In this document: positions 22,635 through 32,842 of the stretch, in pieces
Position numbering within the stretch: the stretch's first letter is position 1
Layout of the letters: each line of letters opens with the position of its first letter
NCBI GenBank assembly: GCA_038093975.1
Contig: JBBPTG010000002.1
Span: 186,001 to 250,000, forward strand
Length of the DNA: 64,000 bases
DNA from: Chalciporus piperatus
Taxonomy: Eukaryota > Basidiomycota > Agaricomycetes > Boletales > Boletaceae
Reading direction: 5' to 3'
The notes under the pieces: generated by a model
The model's input: the letters and a program-made list of their open reading frames with translations, nothing else
Told to the model about the DNA's origin: nothing
The model's database searches: none
Translations under genes and position numbers: made by a program

Positions 22635-24410
22635 ATGCTCGCTGCACGCACATTTGCATCTGTGCGGTCAACTCGACTTGTCCGTTACGCAAGCACCGCG
22701 GCCAAGGATAACTTCAAGGTCGTCGTCGTCGGTGGAGGTAAGGTCGCCGTCAGTTAGTCCATGCGATCTAAATACCACTCAAAACATCCAGGTTCCGGAG
22801 GCTTAACCGTAGCAACTCAAATCTACAATCGCTTTCTGGCTGCAGACAAACCTTTGGGTCACGACGATATCGTGGTTCTCGATGCGGCCGAGTCTCACTA
22901 CTACCAGGTATGCCTTCAGGTTTGGCCGGCTCTCTGTTTCTCGACGAACCGATCTTTGTCTATTTTCAGCCGGGCTGGTGAGCCTATTATCTTACCTATT
23001 GTCATCCACCTCCAACCAAGATGTGCCTAGGACCCTTGTTGGCGCAGGGCTTTCTTCCAAGGAAGAGTTCAAACGGCCTCTTGCTTCGCTGTTCCCGCCC
23101 TATATTGCGCATATCCCCGAAAACGTGTCTACATTCTCTCCCACGACCTCCTCCATAACGACTTCTACAGGTCGCTCGATAACTTATGAGGCACTGGTCG
23201 TCGCTGCGGGCTTGAAGATCAACTGGGATGCGATCACAGGCTTGCCTCAGGCGCTATCTGACCCTGCTTCCGGTGTGTCATCGATCTACTCGTATGATTC
23301 GTGCGACAAAGTTTGGAACAACATCGACGCTCTACAATCCGGAAATGCCATCTTCACACAACCTGCGGGAGTTATTAAATGTGCTGGAGGTGATAATATC
23401 TGCCAAAGAAGTTGATTGACGTACTAAAACTATTTTAGCTCCGCAAAAAATTATGTGGATGGCTTGGGACCGTTATAGAAGATCTGGCAGGAGCGAGAAA
23501 ATCAAGATCGACTTCATGACGGGAATGCCATCAATGTTCAGCGTCAAGAAGTACTCGGATACGCTGAATGCTTTGCGCCTCGAACGCGGCGTTGGCGCCG
23601 AGTTTCAGCACAATCTCGTCGCGGTGGATGCCCCCAATCACAAGGCTACCTTCAAAAAGACTGACGGTACAACTATTGACCGGGAATACACAACCCTACA
23701 TGCAACTCCACCAATGGGCCCTCTAGACTTTATTAAAAATTCCCCAGTTGCTGACGCTGCTGGATGGGTCGAAGTCAATCAGGCGACCCTTCAACACACA
23801 AAACCAGAATTCAACAACATTTTCGCCTTGGGAGATTGTTCTTCCTTGCCGACCAGCAAGACAGCTGCGGCTATTACCTCCCAGGCTCCAGTCCTTACAG
23901 AGAATCTGTTTTCCTTAATGGACACTGGAAGTCTTAGTACTGCCAAATATGACGGTTATACCAGCTGTCCGGTCCGTGTCCTTTGAGCTAGATCAAGGAT
24001 GCATATCGTTGTTCCTGACTTCAGCCCAGCTTCTTACAGGATACGGAGAGTTAATGTTGGCCGAATTCAAGTACGGCTTGGAGCCAAAGGAGACCTTTTC
24101 CGGTTACTTCGGCGACCAAACACAGCCACAGAGGTCAGTGTCATGGACTCAGATCAATCGTATTGTGACGTTGACTTGATATTGTCTAGGCTGTTCTACC
24201 ACTTCAAAAAGGCATGTAGTTCTGCTCATCATACAAGCAGATCGGGATTAACTAACTGGCTACCAGGATCTATTCCCTTGGGCCTACTGGAATATGATGG
24301 TAAGCTCAAGCTCCGCGATGACTCTTTGCGGATTCAAATCTGACACATTGTGTCAGATCACTGGCAACTGGTTCGGACCGTCGGGGCCAATCCGACCAAG
24401 GTTTGCTTAG
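22635..24410 (+). CDS. Mitochondrial sulfide:quinone oxidoreductase (SQRDL/Hmt2 type)
   Basis: SQR oxidises sulfide at the mitochondrial inner membrane and passes electrons to quinone. The start is ATG 22635. The N-terminus (MLAARTFASVRSTRLVRYAS) is a typical mitochondrial presequence. The FAD-binding motif VVVVGGGSGGLTVATQ follows. Catalytic cysteines sit in VIKCAGAPQKIMWMAWD and YTSCPLLTGYGELMLAEF, equivalent to the two redox cysteines of the human enzyme. Other landmarks are SHYYQPGWTLVGAG, FNNIFALGDCSSLPTSKTAA and DLFPWAYWN. The end reads ITGNWFGPSGPIRPRF with TAG at 24408-24410. Introns are numerous. One exon in the SHYYQPGWT segment is only 8 bases. Full length, about 465 residues, no damage seen. 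Confidence 0.9.
22970..22977 (+). other. 8-base microexon in the SQR gene
   Basis: Joining the CAG that ends at 22910 to CCGGGCTG (22970-22977) and then to GACCCTT after 23030 yields H-Y-Y-Q-P-G-W-T-L-V-G-A-G, a conserved SQR stretch. The microexon is bounded by TTTTCAG upstream and GTGAGC downstream. The flanking introns (about 59 and 53 bases) have normal sizes. No other splice choice I tried keeps this motif. Confidence 0.85.
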
Positions 24411-24872
24411 AGGAATGTATATATACCACGGGTTACCGGATCGCGCTTCTCCATTCTGCTGCTGCATTTGTATCAGTAGCTTCTCGAAGAATACATACAC
24501 CTGTCCCTCTCTGGATATTCGGCGAACCAATCTCATCGCCGCTGCGGCGGACAATGAACATGTAAGGACGAAAACCCACCTGGACCTGAAACTATGTCAG
24601 TTTTGGAAGGATGAATCTGAAACTTTCGTCAGGTCTCCACGCGGAGCGTTCGCGTGACATCTTGGTGCCCGGACCATGGATTTCGAATCCGCGACCTGAA
24701 GGCTCTCTTCGGAGGGCTAGCATCCCTGCAGCTTGACTCAAGACCTGATGCAATACCGCAGATTCGAATTATCGGGTGGAATGTGACCGTGACACATTTA
24801 TCACGTGATCGTGGATTGTGACACTCATTTGATGACTTTGTTGCGCGCACGTCTTCGTCGTCGTCGGCCACG
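24411..24872. other. Intergenic region between SQR and SRC1 genes
   Basis: About 460 bases. It contains a tRNA-like relic (24664-24748) and the palindrome ATCACGTGAT near 24800. Otherwise no coding signal. The promoter of the SRC1-like gene must lie here. Confidence 0.45.
24664..24748 (-). other. Possible degenerate tRNA(Ser)-like sequence
   Basis: On the minus strand, a stem-loop AGGG-ATGCTAG-CCCT has a seven-base loop whose middle would be anticodon GCT. A possible long variable arm follows, then GCGGATTCGAAATCC, which resembles a T-arm/B-box. The acceptor 3' strand (GGTCCGG) has no partner upstream, the D-arm is poor and the T-stem has a mismatch. At best it is a tRNA or SINE relic. Confidence 0.2.
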
Positions 24873-27628
24873 ATGTCGAGGTCTCTCACCACAGCTCAAA
24901 TCATCAGACAGGGAGACTATCTCGACAATGATTTCGATCCAAATACACTGACGGTATCCCAGCTACTAGGTGTCCTCAGCTACCACCAAATCCGTTATCC
25001 CACCCCTCACACCAAAGCCAAACTTGTGCAGCTATTCCTTGACGAAATCAGGCCAAAGGTGGTCAAGTTTCGAAAGGAGAGGCTAAAGCAAGAGAATAGC
25101 GTTGCGAGTGATGATGGTATCACAGATGGCCTCACTGGACGTCCACTCAGCTCAAACGCAAAGGTACGCGTTAGTTCCTTGCTTACTCGAGGATTCGGCT
25201 CATTCTTGTCCAGACAACCAGGCGGTCCTCGAGAAGGCTCTCTCGTGCTCCCGAAGAGGAGGAAGAGCCCAAGAGACCCGAACCAGTAGGCGCATGGCGT
25301 TACACAACCCCTCTCCCTGTTTGACCCTCGTATATAGCCAAAGCGCCGTCGTTCCTCCGCCCAGCCGGACTTGGGGAGGATTCCGGGTACCAAGGCTCGC
25401 GCTGCTGTACCTACAGTCGTAGAAGAAAGCGAGCCTGAAGAAGACGAAGAACTACCGGCTCGGAAAGTCACTAGAAGGAAGGGGGTACGATCTCATCCGA
25501 AATACGTTTCTATTCAGAATCAAATTGATACGCAACCTTCAGGACGCTGGCCTTCACACACGACGAGTATCAGTATGTGCTGATCATCATTGTACATTAG
25601 CTCCTTACAAAATTCTGTCCTTTACAGGCAGCAGACGATAGTGGATGGGAAGACAACAACATATTCCAGTCTGGCGCCGAATCATCTTCACCAGTTCGAC
25701 CATCCCCTGTCCGCAGGACAGCTAGGAAGAGTGCTGGGCCCAAGAAGTCACGCCACTCTATGTCAGCGCCTCCCCATCTTTCCCCTCCGTCATCTCCAAT
25801 CAAACCCCCATTCATGTCATCACCCCAGCGCTCACCTCCGCAATCAAAGTTTGAGCCACAACTGCCCCTCGACATTCCACGCCAGCCGCCTATATTATCC
25901 CCGCCGGGGAAAAGAGGGACGTTTAGTCCCCTGGAACATCCGTTGGCCACCTCTTCGACCCCAGAAAAAACACCACCTTCTCATACTCAGGGAATGGAGT
26001 TGAAGGCTCATCAGGACGTTCTTGACTCTACAGCTCCCCTGATCAGCGATGGGGAAATCGAAGGGCAAGAATTTGAGGGTGGCAAGCAAATTACATCGAC
26101 CTCGCAACACATTTCCGAAGTCGATGAGGTTGGCCACGTTGCGCCTCGCCCGAAATCCAGGTCCTATCTACCAACAATCTTGTATACGATCTGCTTTGTG
26201 ATCTGCTCAAGCATTGTCGTCAAGTACAAGGGGGAATCCGCGTCCATTGGATTTTGTAACGCGGGATCAAATAGTAGTCAAGCATTGCAGGAATTCCAGG
26301 CTCGCATATCAGCCATTGGACCTTCCATCTGGGAGAATCGAACCCTTCTAGACATCCCCTCGGAACTCTTTGATGCCATCACTTCCAACCACGGAATACT
26401 GTGCTCACCAGAGGTTCTGATCCCCTTGCCACACCCATCGACATGTACACCTTGTCCAGAATATGCGTCGTGCAATCAGAACACGGTCACCTGCAACGCT
26501 GGACATTTACTGCGTCCGCACCCCATTCTTGCCTTGTTGTCACCTTTCGGGACCGCCCGATCAGCCCCTGTCGAGTTAGTCTGGAACTTCATTTCTGAGG
26601 TGGCCGATGGGTTACCAGGATTGGGCCCCGTTGCGTTCCCACCTCATTGTATTGAAGATCCGAAACGAAAGCGGAATATAGGTGCCTTGGGGAAGGCGAT
26701 CGAAGCCCTTCTTGGTCAGGAACGTGGGAGAAGAGTGTGCGCCGGTGGTCAAGAAGGCCAGCCGATGATATCCGATAGTGAAGGGGGTCAAGCCAAAGCA
26801 TGGGGTTTGGAGGTTGAGGTTTTGCGAGAGATGATGAAGAAGAAAACAGCGGTATGTTGAGTTCTCGCTCCTCGATATGCAGCAAGCGATATTTTTTTTT
26901 TTGGCTCGGCAGCCGCATCTTCTCGACACCTTTGACGATACGTTCGATGAAGCCATGCAACAACTAGTTCAATGGGGGAGCGTTGTATTTGGGGAGGACA
27001 TGTCGTGAGTTCATTATCACAAATTGTTTGATGCCGATCGTCACATCACTCAATTGGCTCAAGTGGAGATCGCTATCTGGCGCACAAGACTCCCAATTTA
27101 ACCCTCAATTGCAAGATCACTGTGAAATTGAGAGAGTCGTGGTTGCGATGGCGAACCACTGTCCTGGGTATTAGTCTTGCATTCCGCTTGTTGTTCAATC
27201 GCTGACGTTGACCCTTAGCATTAATTGCCAGTACCTTTACAGTCTACTACTTCAGACGGTCCCGCGCCCAACGCCAAATAGAGAACAAACGTGTCGCAGA
27301 ACTTGTCCAAATTGCTCTTGATACCTTGCGTAATCAAGAACTTGCGCACCACACGGATCCGGTGACGGCACCCCATCCGTATTTGTCCTCTCTTCAGCTC
27401 CGTGATCTCATACTTCAAGACGAGCATTCAATTTCCGCCCGAAGGAGACTTTGGGATCAGGTGGAACGCGTCGTTGAGGGTAACGCAAATGTCAGGGTCA
27501 ACCTAGAAGAAGTACAAGGGGGTGACGAACACCGTGTGTGGAGATGGGTAGGAACCGCGGGAAGGGGACCGGAGTATCGGAAGAGGGTTTCAGCTGGGAC
27601 GGAAAAGGGTGAAGGTCAAGTCGCCTGA
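24873..27628 (+). CDS. Src1/Heh-type inner nuclear membrane protein (HeH/LEM + MSC domain)
   Basis: Src1/Heh1-2 (Man1-related) proteins anchor chromatin at the inner nuclear membrane and take part in nuclear-pore quality control with ESCRT-III. The start is ATG 24873. The N-terminal helix-extension-helix domain reads LTVSQLLGVLSYHQIRYPTP then HTKAKLVQLFLDEIRPKV. A basic, Pro/Ser-rich nucleoplasmic region follows (KKRR-type clusters, PPHLSPPSSPIKPPF). The first membrane helix is SYLPTILYTICFVICSSIVV. The luminal part has a Cys-rich block, STCTPCPEYASCNQNTVTC. A second hydrophobic segment precedes FTVYYFRRSRAQRQIENKRV. The Man1-Src1 C-terminal domain includes HPYLSSLQLRDLILQDEHS and ends EKGEGQVA at 27628. 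Five or more introns. The topology matches the family. Confidence 0.85.
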
Positions 27629-28145
27629 TCTGTCTCCAGTGTGAATGTCGGCGTATCATTTAGTTCGATTGACAGACCCCTTGACCCATCGTAGTTGCGA
27701 TAGCTATGTTTGTCGTTCTGTCGTGCTTGGAAACGTTCATGTCTGCTGTCGTGTATGTATAAATTAGTGAAATTCTTTTGCTCATGAAAACCCATGAAAG
27801 CAATAAAAGTGGTTCGATGAATCGATACGCCTTACGATCTCGGAACCTTCTTGTAGTAGGATCCGGATCCGGGGTTGTAACAAATGCGAAAGGCACTGCC
27901 TGTCTGCCAACCGGATGGCGCACTATCCAGGAACCGATTGCAGCCACCAATTAGAATCACAACGTAGTCTTTCACTTCCCACCACACATTACTTTGCTTA
28001 CGAGGGGGCCAACCCCAGTTAGAGCTCGAGGCTCAATCAGCATGGTCCAGAACATTGCATATAAGGCAACTACGCTGTCGAGCACCCCATAAGATCCAGC
28101 TAACCCGTCTGGATCTGTCATGTTTGGTTGCTAACCCGAATATGA
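27629..28145. other. Convergent intergenic interval
   Basis: About 520 bases between the stops of the SRC1-like and VPS23 genes. Short frames on both strands show no recognisable product. Probably 3' UTRs and spacer. Confidence 0.45.
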
Positions 28146-30036
28146 CTAGGCAAAGGGAAAACTCATTCCCATCGGGATCCCCTCCTGGATCTTCTCAATG
28201 AGCGCTCTTTTCATGAATTGTTCTTCTGCGAGCACGCGGGTCGTCTGAGTGACAGAATGAGACAAAAGAAGCATGTGATCGATCGGGAGAACAACCCTCA
28301 CCCTCAAAAATCGTTCTAGATCGATTCGTCCAGTGTTCAAGGCCCTATGCAAATGATAGATGGTATCCTCGATCGCGTTATCTTCAGCTACTAAATTGAT
28401 CAACCTGAACAAAAAAAATGGAGGAGAACATGTCGGTCAGTCATGACCGAATAGCCCGGCTTCGCAGGACTGGACACTTGCTGATTATGGACGATGCTTG
28501 TCGAACACACTAATTCGTCAACTTCCGGGTCACCCTTCCGGCGTATCTCGGTTAGGTTCCGTTCAGCTTGTTCGACAGTGCTCCGCAACCTCGCTGCGAC
28601 GTTTCGGCAAACATCTCGAACTGCTTCTAGTCTCGCCATCTCATCCCGGATAGCAGGTTCTCCGGCAAGAAGGTCCGCCTGCTGAGCACGAAGCCGATCG
28701 GCGTCCGAAAGCATGACTTGCGACAAGGAAGAGAACTCCGATCGTACCCTGTCACGAACTTGCGCGTGCAATTGGAGCAGCTCTGGATTCGGTGGGCGTG
28801 GCGGTGCTGGCGCTGTGAGAGGCTGTGTCGCAGGCGGTTCGGCAGATTCATCATCGAGCAAGTTCGGAGGTGGAATATTGGGCTGAGGCGACCAAATTTG
28901 CCGTGGATGCTGGGGTAGGTTCTGGACGGGAGGAGTCCACGCTGGGGCCGGAACGGGAGGTCGAACGTGCACCGGCGGACTGGGTACATTTGTATCAGGA
29001 ATCGATGCTTGATGAGCCTCTGGGGGTAGCGAGCTTCGGTAATTACCATTAACGGGAGACGTTTCTGTACAGTGTTCAGATGGTGATCGCATATCATTTC
29101 CGCCGCGAACGAAGATGCCCTGCGGAAGTTGGGTTGATGCTTCCTGGTATTGAGGTGGTCGCGTATCTGCGCGAGTGTGTTGGGGCAAAGGCGGCGGCGG
29201 CCGATTATACAAGTCAGTCTACAGACCCAATCAGGATTGCGCGGCTTGGATTAAAATGCCATACTTGTACATATCCATGGAATGACACGCTTGGTGTCGT
29301 GATAGGGCGCGGGGGGGCGACGGGTGGTTGGAATAAATTCGGTTTCGGTGGCAATGCTGGTCGATCGTCCTGCTGAGATTGCGCGAGAGATGAAGACTGC
29401 GGGGCGGATAGCGACTGTGGCGGAGCTGGCGTTGATGAAGGGGACGCAGCAACTTGCGGGGCTGGGAGTGGAGTAGAGGACTTGGGTTTCGCGTAAAGAG
29501 GAGGCACACGGGAAAAGTGATCTTGCATCGCATCGAGCAAAGCAGAGATATTACAAGCCTTGGATGGGATCTCGTGTCAAAGAGGATGTGCCCTGAGGCA
29601 GTCCACGCACCTCGGGCTTTCTCTGCCACTCTTGAAGGTAATCTAGGTTGCATCGACCACTTACATCTACGTATCTGCTCGGTCGAACGAGCATATCCTG
29701 GGTCGGGACCACATAAGTGATCGGAGGCTGTCGAGGGTAGTCCCTCGTTATCCAGAGGGCGATCGGGATATTGTAGGATGTACCCCTGAATGAAATAGGA
29801 AGCAGACCGTGGATACAGAGTAGAAGCTGAGTGCGACCATCGTCGTAAGCTGGGGAGAAGGCATGAATAGTTGAGTGGATATAGACTGACGAATACTGAC
29901 TGAGTACATCGGACTTGGGTCGAAGGGTAGGGATGTGCACAAGGGCAGCATCGATATCCACATAGACGCGGTCCTTGTGTGGATATGAACTTGCGTTCTG
30001 TCGAAGCCACTTCTGCGTTGCTGATTCTACACTCAT
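28146..30036 (-). CDS. VPS23: ESCRT-I subunit Vps23/TSG101
   Basis: Vps23 binds ubiquitinated cargo and P-T/S-A-P motifs and nucleates ESCRT-I on endosomes. ATG at about 30036 gives MSVESATQKWLRQNASSYPH. The UEV domain continues with YDDGRTQLLLCIHGLLPISF, RGTSYNIPIALWITRDYPRQ, PPITYVVPTQDMLVRPSRYV and VSGRCNLDYLQEWQ. A long Pro-rich linker follows. The stalk is a coiled coil (LHAQVRDRVRSEFSSLSQV; ARLEAVRDVCRNVAARLRS). The steadiness box reads LVAEDNAIEDTIYHLHRALN and ends with FMKRALIEKIQEGIPM. Introns separate the UEV halves and the steadiness box. The stop is TAG at 28146. A second Met six codons upstream is possible. Confidence 0.9.
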
Positions 30037-30805
30037 GCCGCTCCTGACCAACACCTGTCAAGATCGATGCCGCTCGGAAGGCCCACAACAGTTTAAGCGG
30101 AGATGAAATTACAAACTCAGATTCCGTGCGGTGCACACCGGCATCTCTCCACTTCATTATCCACTATTCGCAACGGCGGAGCGCTTTTCGGTTGGCAAGA
30201 CAGCCGGAAGTCGACAGTACCCCTTGATCACCATATGCTTCCGCCCGGTTGACCGGAACAACAGTCGCATAACTTGCCAGTGGATCCGAGAGCTGTGGAT
30301 GAAGTGTCAACGCAAAAGAGGAATGCTCAAGGAGGGCCATAGCCATCGCTGCGCAGCACCCTGAAAGATGGGGTAGGAATATTTCCGTCACCAAGGTTCT
30401 GGCCCGTGCGCGTCGGGACTGGGCCTTGTGCCCCAGATCGCATTCACGGGAAAGCAGGTGAGTGTGTTTTTTTGTTGGGCCCGAGTTGGCGATGGCGCTT
30501 AGATCTGGCCGATCCGTGTCGGATTGGTGTCACTGTGTCCCACTCACTCCGCTCGGGTGGCGGCAACTTTCCATTTCCGCCTGGCTGAACTCAATTTTGT
30601 GACGTGATGGCTGGGTGCTGCCGCAAGGAGGCACGTACTCCCACGAACTGCCCGATCGGTATCTTGCCATAGCCAGGGGGATTTCAATAGACGTATCCGA
30701 ACCAACGGGTCCTTCATGCCATACCGGATCTTTAGCCTTCGCCTGCGCGCTATCCTCTCTTTGTCGCTGATGAATCCCTTGTACCCCTTCTCGTCCTGTT
30801 TCACA
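30037..30805. other. Upstream region shared by VPS23 and the TEA-domain gene
   Basis: About 770 bases between divergent genes. Frames on the minus strand (30530-30894) overlap the TEA gene start and look like shadows. No separate gene is recognised; promoters of both neighbours are expected here. Confidence 0.45.
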
Positions 30806-30812
30806 TATAAAA
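30806..30812 (+). promoter_or_regulatory. TATA box of the TEA-domain gene
   Basis: TATAAAA lies 54 bases upstream of ATG 30867 and is followed by a long pyrimidine-rich tract (CTCCTTCTCCTCTCC), typical of fungal promoters. This implies a leader of roughly 25-30 bases. Confidence 0.55.
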
Positions 30813-30866
30813 GCCTCCTTCTCCTCTCCATTCTCCCCGTCAAGTGCTCCGTGCACCCTCTCAACC

Positions 30867-32614
30867 ATGAGGTCCTCCAGACTATCCACCACATACGATC
30901 ATGACGCTCCTGTCAAGTCCCTCACCCCCCAACGCAAACACAGGAAACTCCTGAAAGATGGCTCCAGCGAAGTCTGGCCTGAAGAGATCGAGCGCATATT
31001 CGTCCAAGGTCGGTGTCTCCCTCTCTCCACATCCTTTGATCCTCTTTACCTTCATCCCTCCAGGCCTTCGCGAGTATTGGGAATCACCATGGGCAACGTA
31101 CTCTCGCGGTCGCAGCCGCTGGAGAAACCAGTTTCTTGTCGACTACCTCCAGAAGAACGGGATCGATCGTTCAAAGAAGCAGGTCGCGAGTCATATCCAG
31201 GTTTTGCGAAACATGTGGAAGGGTGAACCAGGTATACAGCCTTTCCCTCTTCTCTCTAACCCTCACTAAGCCCCCTTTTCCTCATTAGAATACCATCTCG
31301 TGGCCGGTGGTGAGGAGCTCTTCCTCGAAACTGCACTCCTTCCGCCTATCAAGGCTGAGGAGTCCCCTGATACTCATCTACTGACCCCCGCCGGTCTCTA
31401 CGACGATTATTCCCCGGTATCCGATCGCTCTGGCGGCTCGGCAACATCTTCTTGTCCGCCCCGATCTCTTTGTTCCGGTTCCAGTCCCACGGTGAGTTCC
31501 ACTGCGGAACTCACACTCCCGCACCTGCAGGGCATACAACTGTCCCCTGTCGACGATAATTGTCGTCGTGTGCGGTTGCTCTCTACATCAGAGTGTCATC
31601 GTAGTACGGATACCCGTCGTCTCTCCCCACTTTCGTCCTCCTGGCCTTCTGATCTCGGTCGGCCGTCGGCAAGTCAGGCATGCCCTTCCGAGCTCTACAC
31701 CGCCTTCGATCAACCATTCGATTTCACTTCACAGTACTCACCCGAGAGCTCCCACCAACCCAGCCTGTCGGATTCGCCGCTCCTATTCACCGAGTCTTCT
31801 TTGTTCTCCGCCGAGCCGGTTTCATGTCCCGTCGGTTTGGCGAGGTTGTCGTTGTGGGCAGAGGGCATGTCCACCCTCACTCTTCACGTGGACGCCCTCG
31901 TTTCCTCTTCACTGCCATTGGCTCAACCCTCACCGGCTGTGGTACTGAGGATCAAGCTGCACCTCCCACCCATTGACGTACCGTCCTTTCCTGCGCTACA
32001 CGGCTTTCAGGGGTCGATCACGTGTTCAGTGCGGCCTTCTTCCAGCATCAGATGTTCCACTGCCACCTTTGTACGCGGCCAGTGCACGTCTCGCGAAAGC
32101 AATCAGTGCACAACGATGGCCGCGGAGCCAATTGGAAATGACCATCTGGAAAGTGTGACACTGCTTTTGCCTGACTCACCGCTGACGCGTAGTCGGTGGC
32201 TCGATTCTTGTGAGTAATTGTCGTCTGACTGGCTGGCACTATCCTCATGTTAACCACGTTTTCGTTACAGCCTCCCCGACTTCCATTGTGCAAAGAATCA
32301 TCGTAAATGAAGAAGTCGTTGCAGTCATTTTCTACGACCTCGAGCGGGGGCAATGTGAAAACATCCCATCAGCGAAACTCGCCGGGATTCAAAAATACCA
32401 CGCTCCCACGGAAAGAACGCCAAGTCCACTGGCCGCGTACCACGCCGACTCCGTTATACCGAATTATACCCATATCCCGGCGCAATGCATACCTCGTTCC
32501 AGCCTCCCTGCCCAAGCATCTTTATCGTATGCTATGTCAAGTATCAACGCGGACCCCGCCTTTTCAGGCACGTCATCCTACCCGGCTTTCATGATGCCTT
32601 CTCTACTTTCATGA
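30867..32614 (+). CDS. TEA/ATTS-domain transcription factor
   Basis: TEA-domain factors (AbaA in Aspergillus, Tec1 in yeast, TEAD in animals) bind MCAT-type sites and often control development. The start is ATG 30867. The TEA domain follows QRKHRKLLKDG: EVWPEEIERIFVQG, then after an intron LREYWESPWATYSRGRSRWR, NQFLVDYLQKNGIDRSKKQV and ASHIQVLRNMWKGEP. The third helix (R-S-K-K-Q-V-A-S-H-I-Q-V-L) matches the DNA-recognition helix. A second intron precedes EYHLVAGGEELFLETALLPP. The rest is Ser/Pro-rich and disordered. A late intron (donor GTGAGT near 32211) joins the C-terminal piece VQRIIVNEEVVAVIFYDLER, which could be a small effector-binding strand region. The stop is at 32614. Its biological role is unknown. 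Confidence 0.85.
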
Positions 32615-32842
32615 CCTTCATGACCGTCCACGTACCTCGGACACTCGCGCCAGCAGACACTTGTATCAAATTTACCCGTGGATAGTCTTTCTCGAACTGT
32701 TCTTCCCTCTATGTTTCCTTCAGTACAGATTGTCTTCGTTTCAAAAGTTCTCGCTTTACCGCTGTATCCTCTGCCACTTAGCATGAAGTACTGTAGATAT
32801 TCTGTAACGTCACTGTGACCCATAGTGTACGTCTAATCACCG
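32615..32842. other. Convergent 3' interval between TEA and NOC3 genes
   Basis: 228 bases between stops; no coding signal. It must contain both polyadenylation regions. Confidence 0.4.

Noticed and set aside
24600..24780. Functional tRNA gene
   Set aside because: The B-box-like word is there, but no acceptor stem pairs and the D-arm does not fold; kept only as a possible relic.
25597..25950. Gly-rich minus-strand protein
   Set aside because: Antisense of the Pro/Ser-rich nucleoplasmic region of the SRC1-like gene.
30530..30894. Two overlapping minus-strand open frames near the TEA gene start
   Set aside because: They overlap the TATA box and first exon of the TEA-domain gene and match no family; likely shadows.
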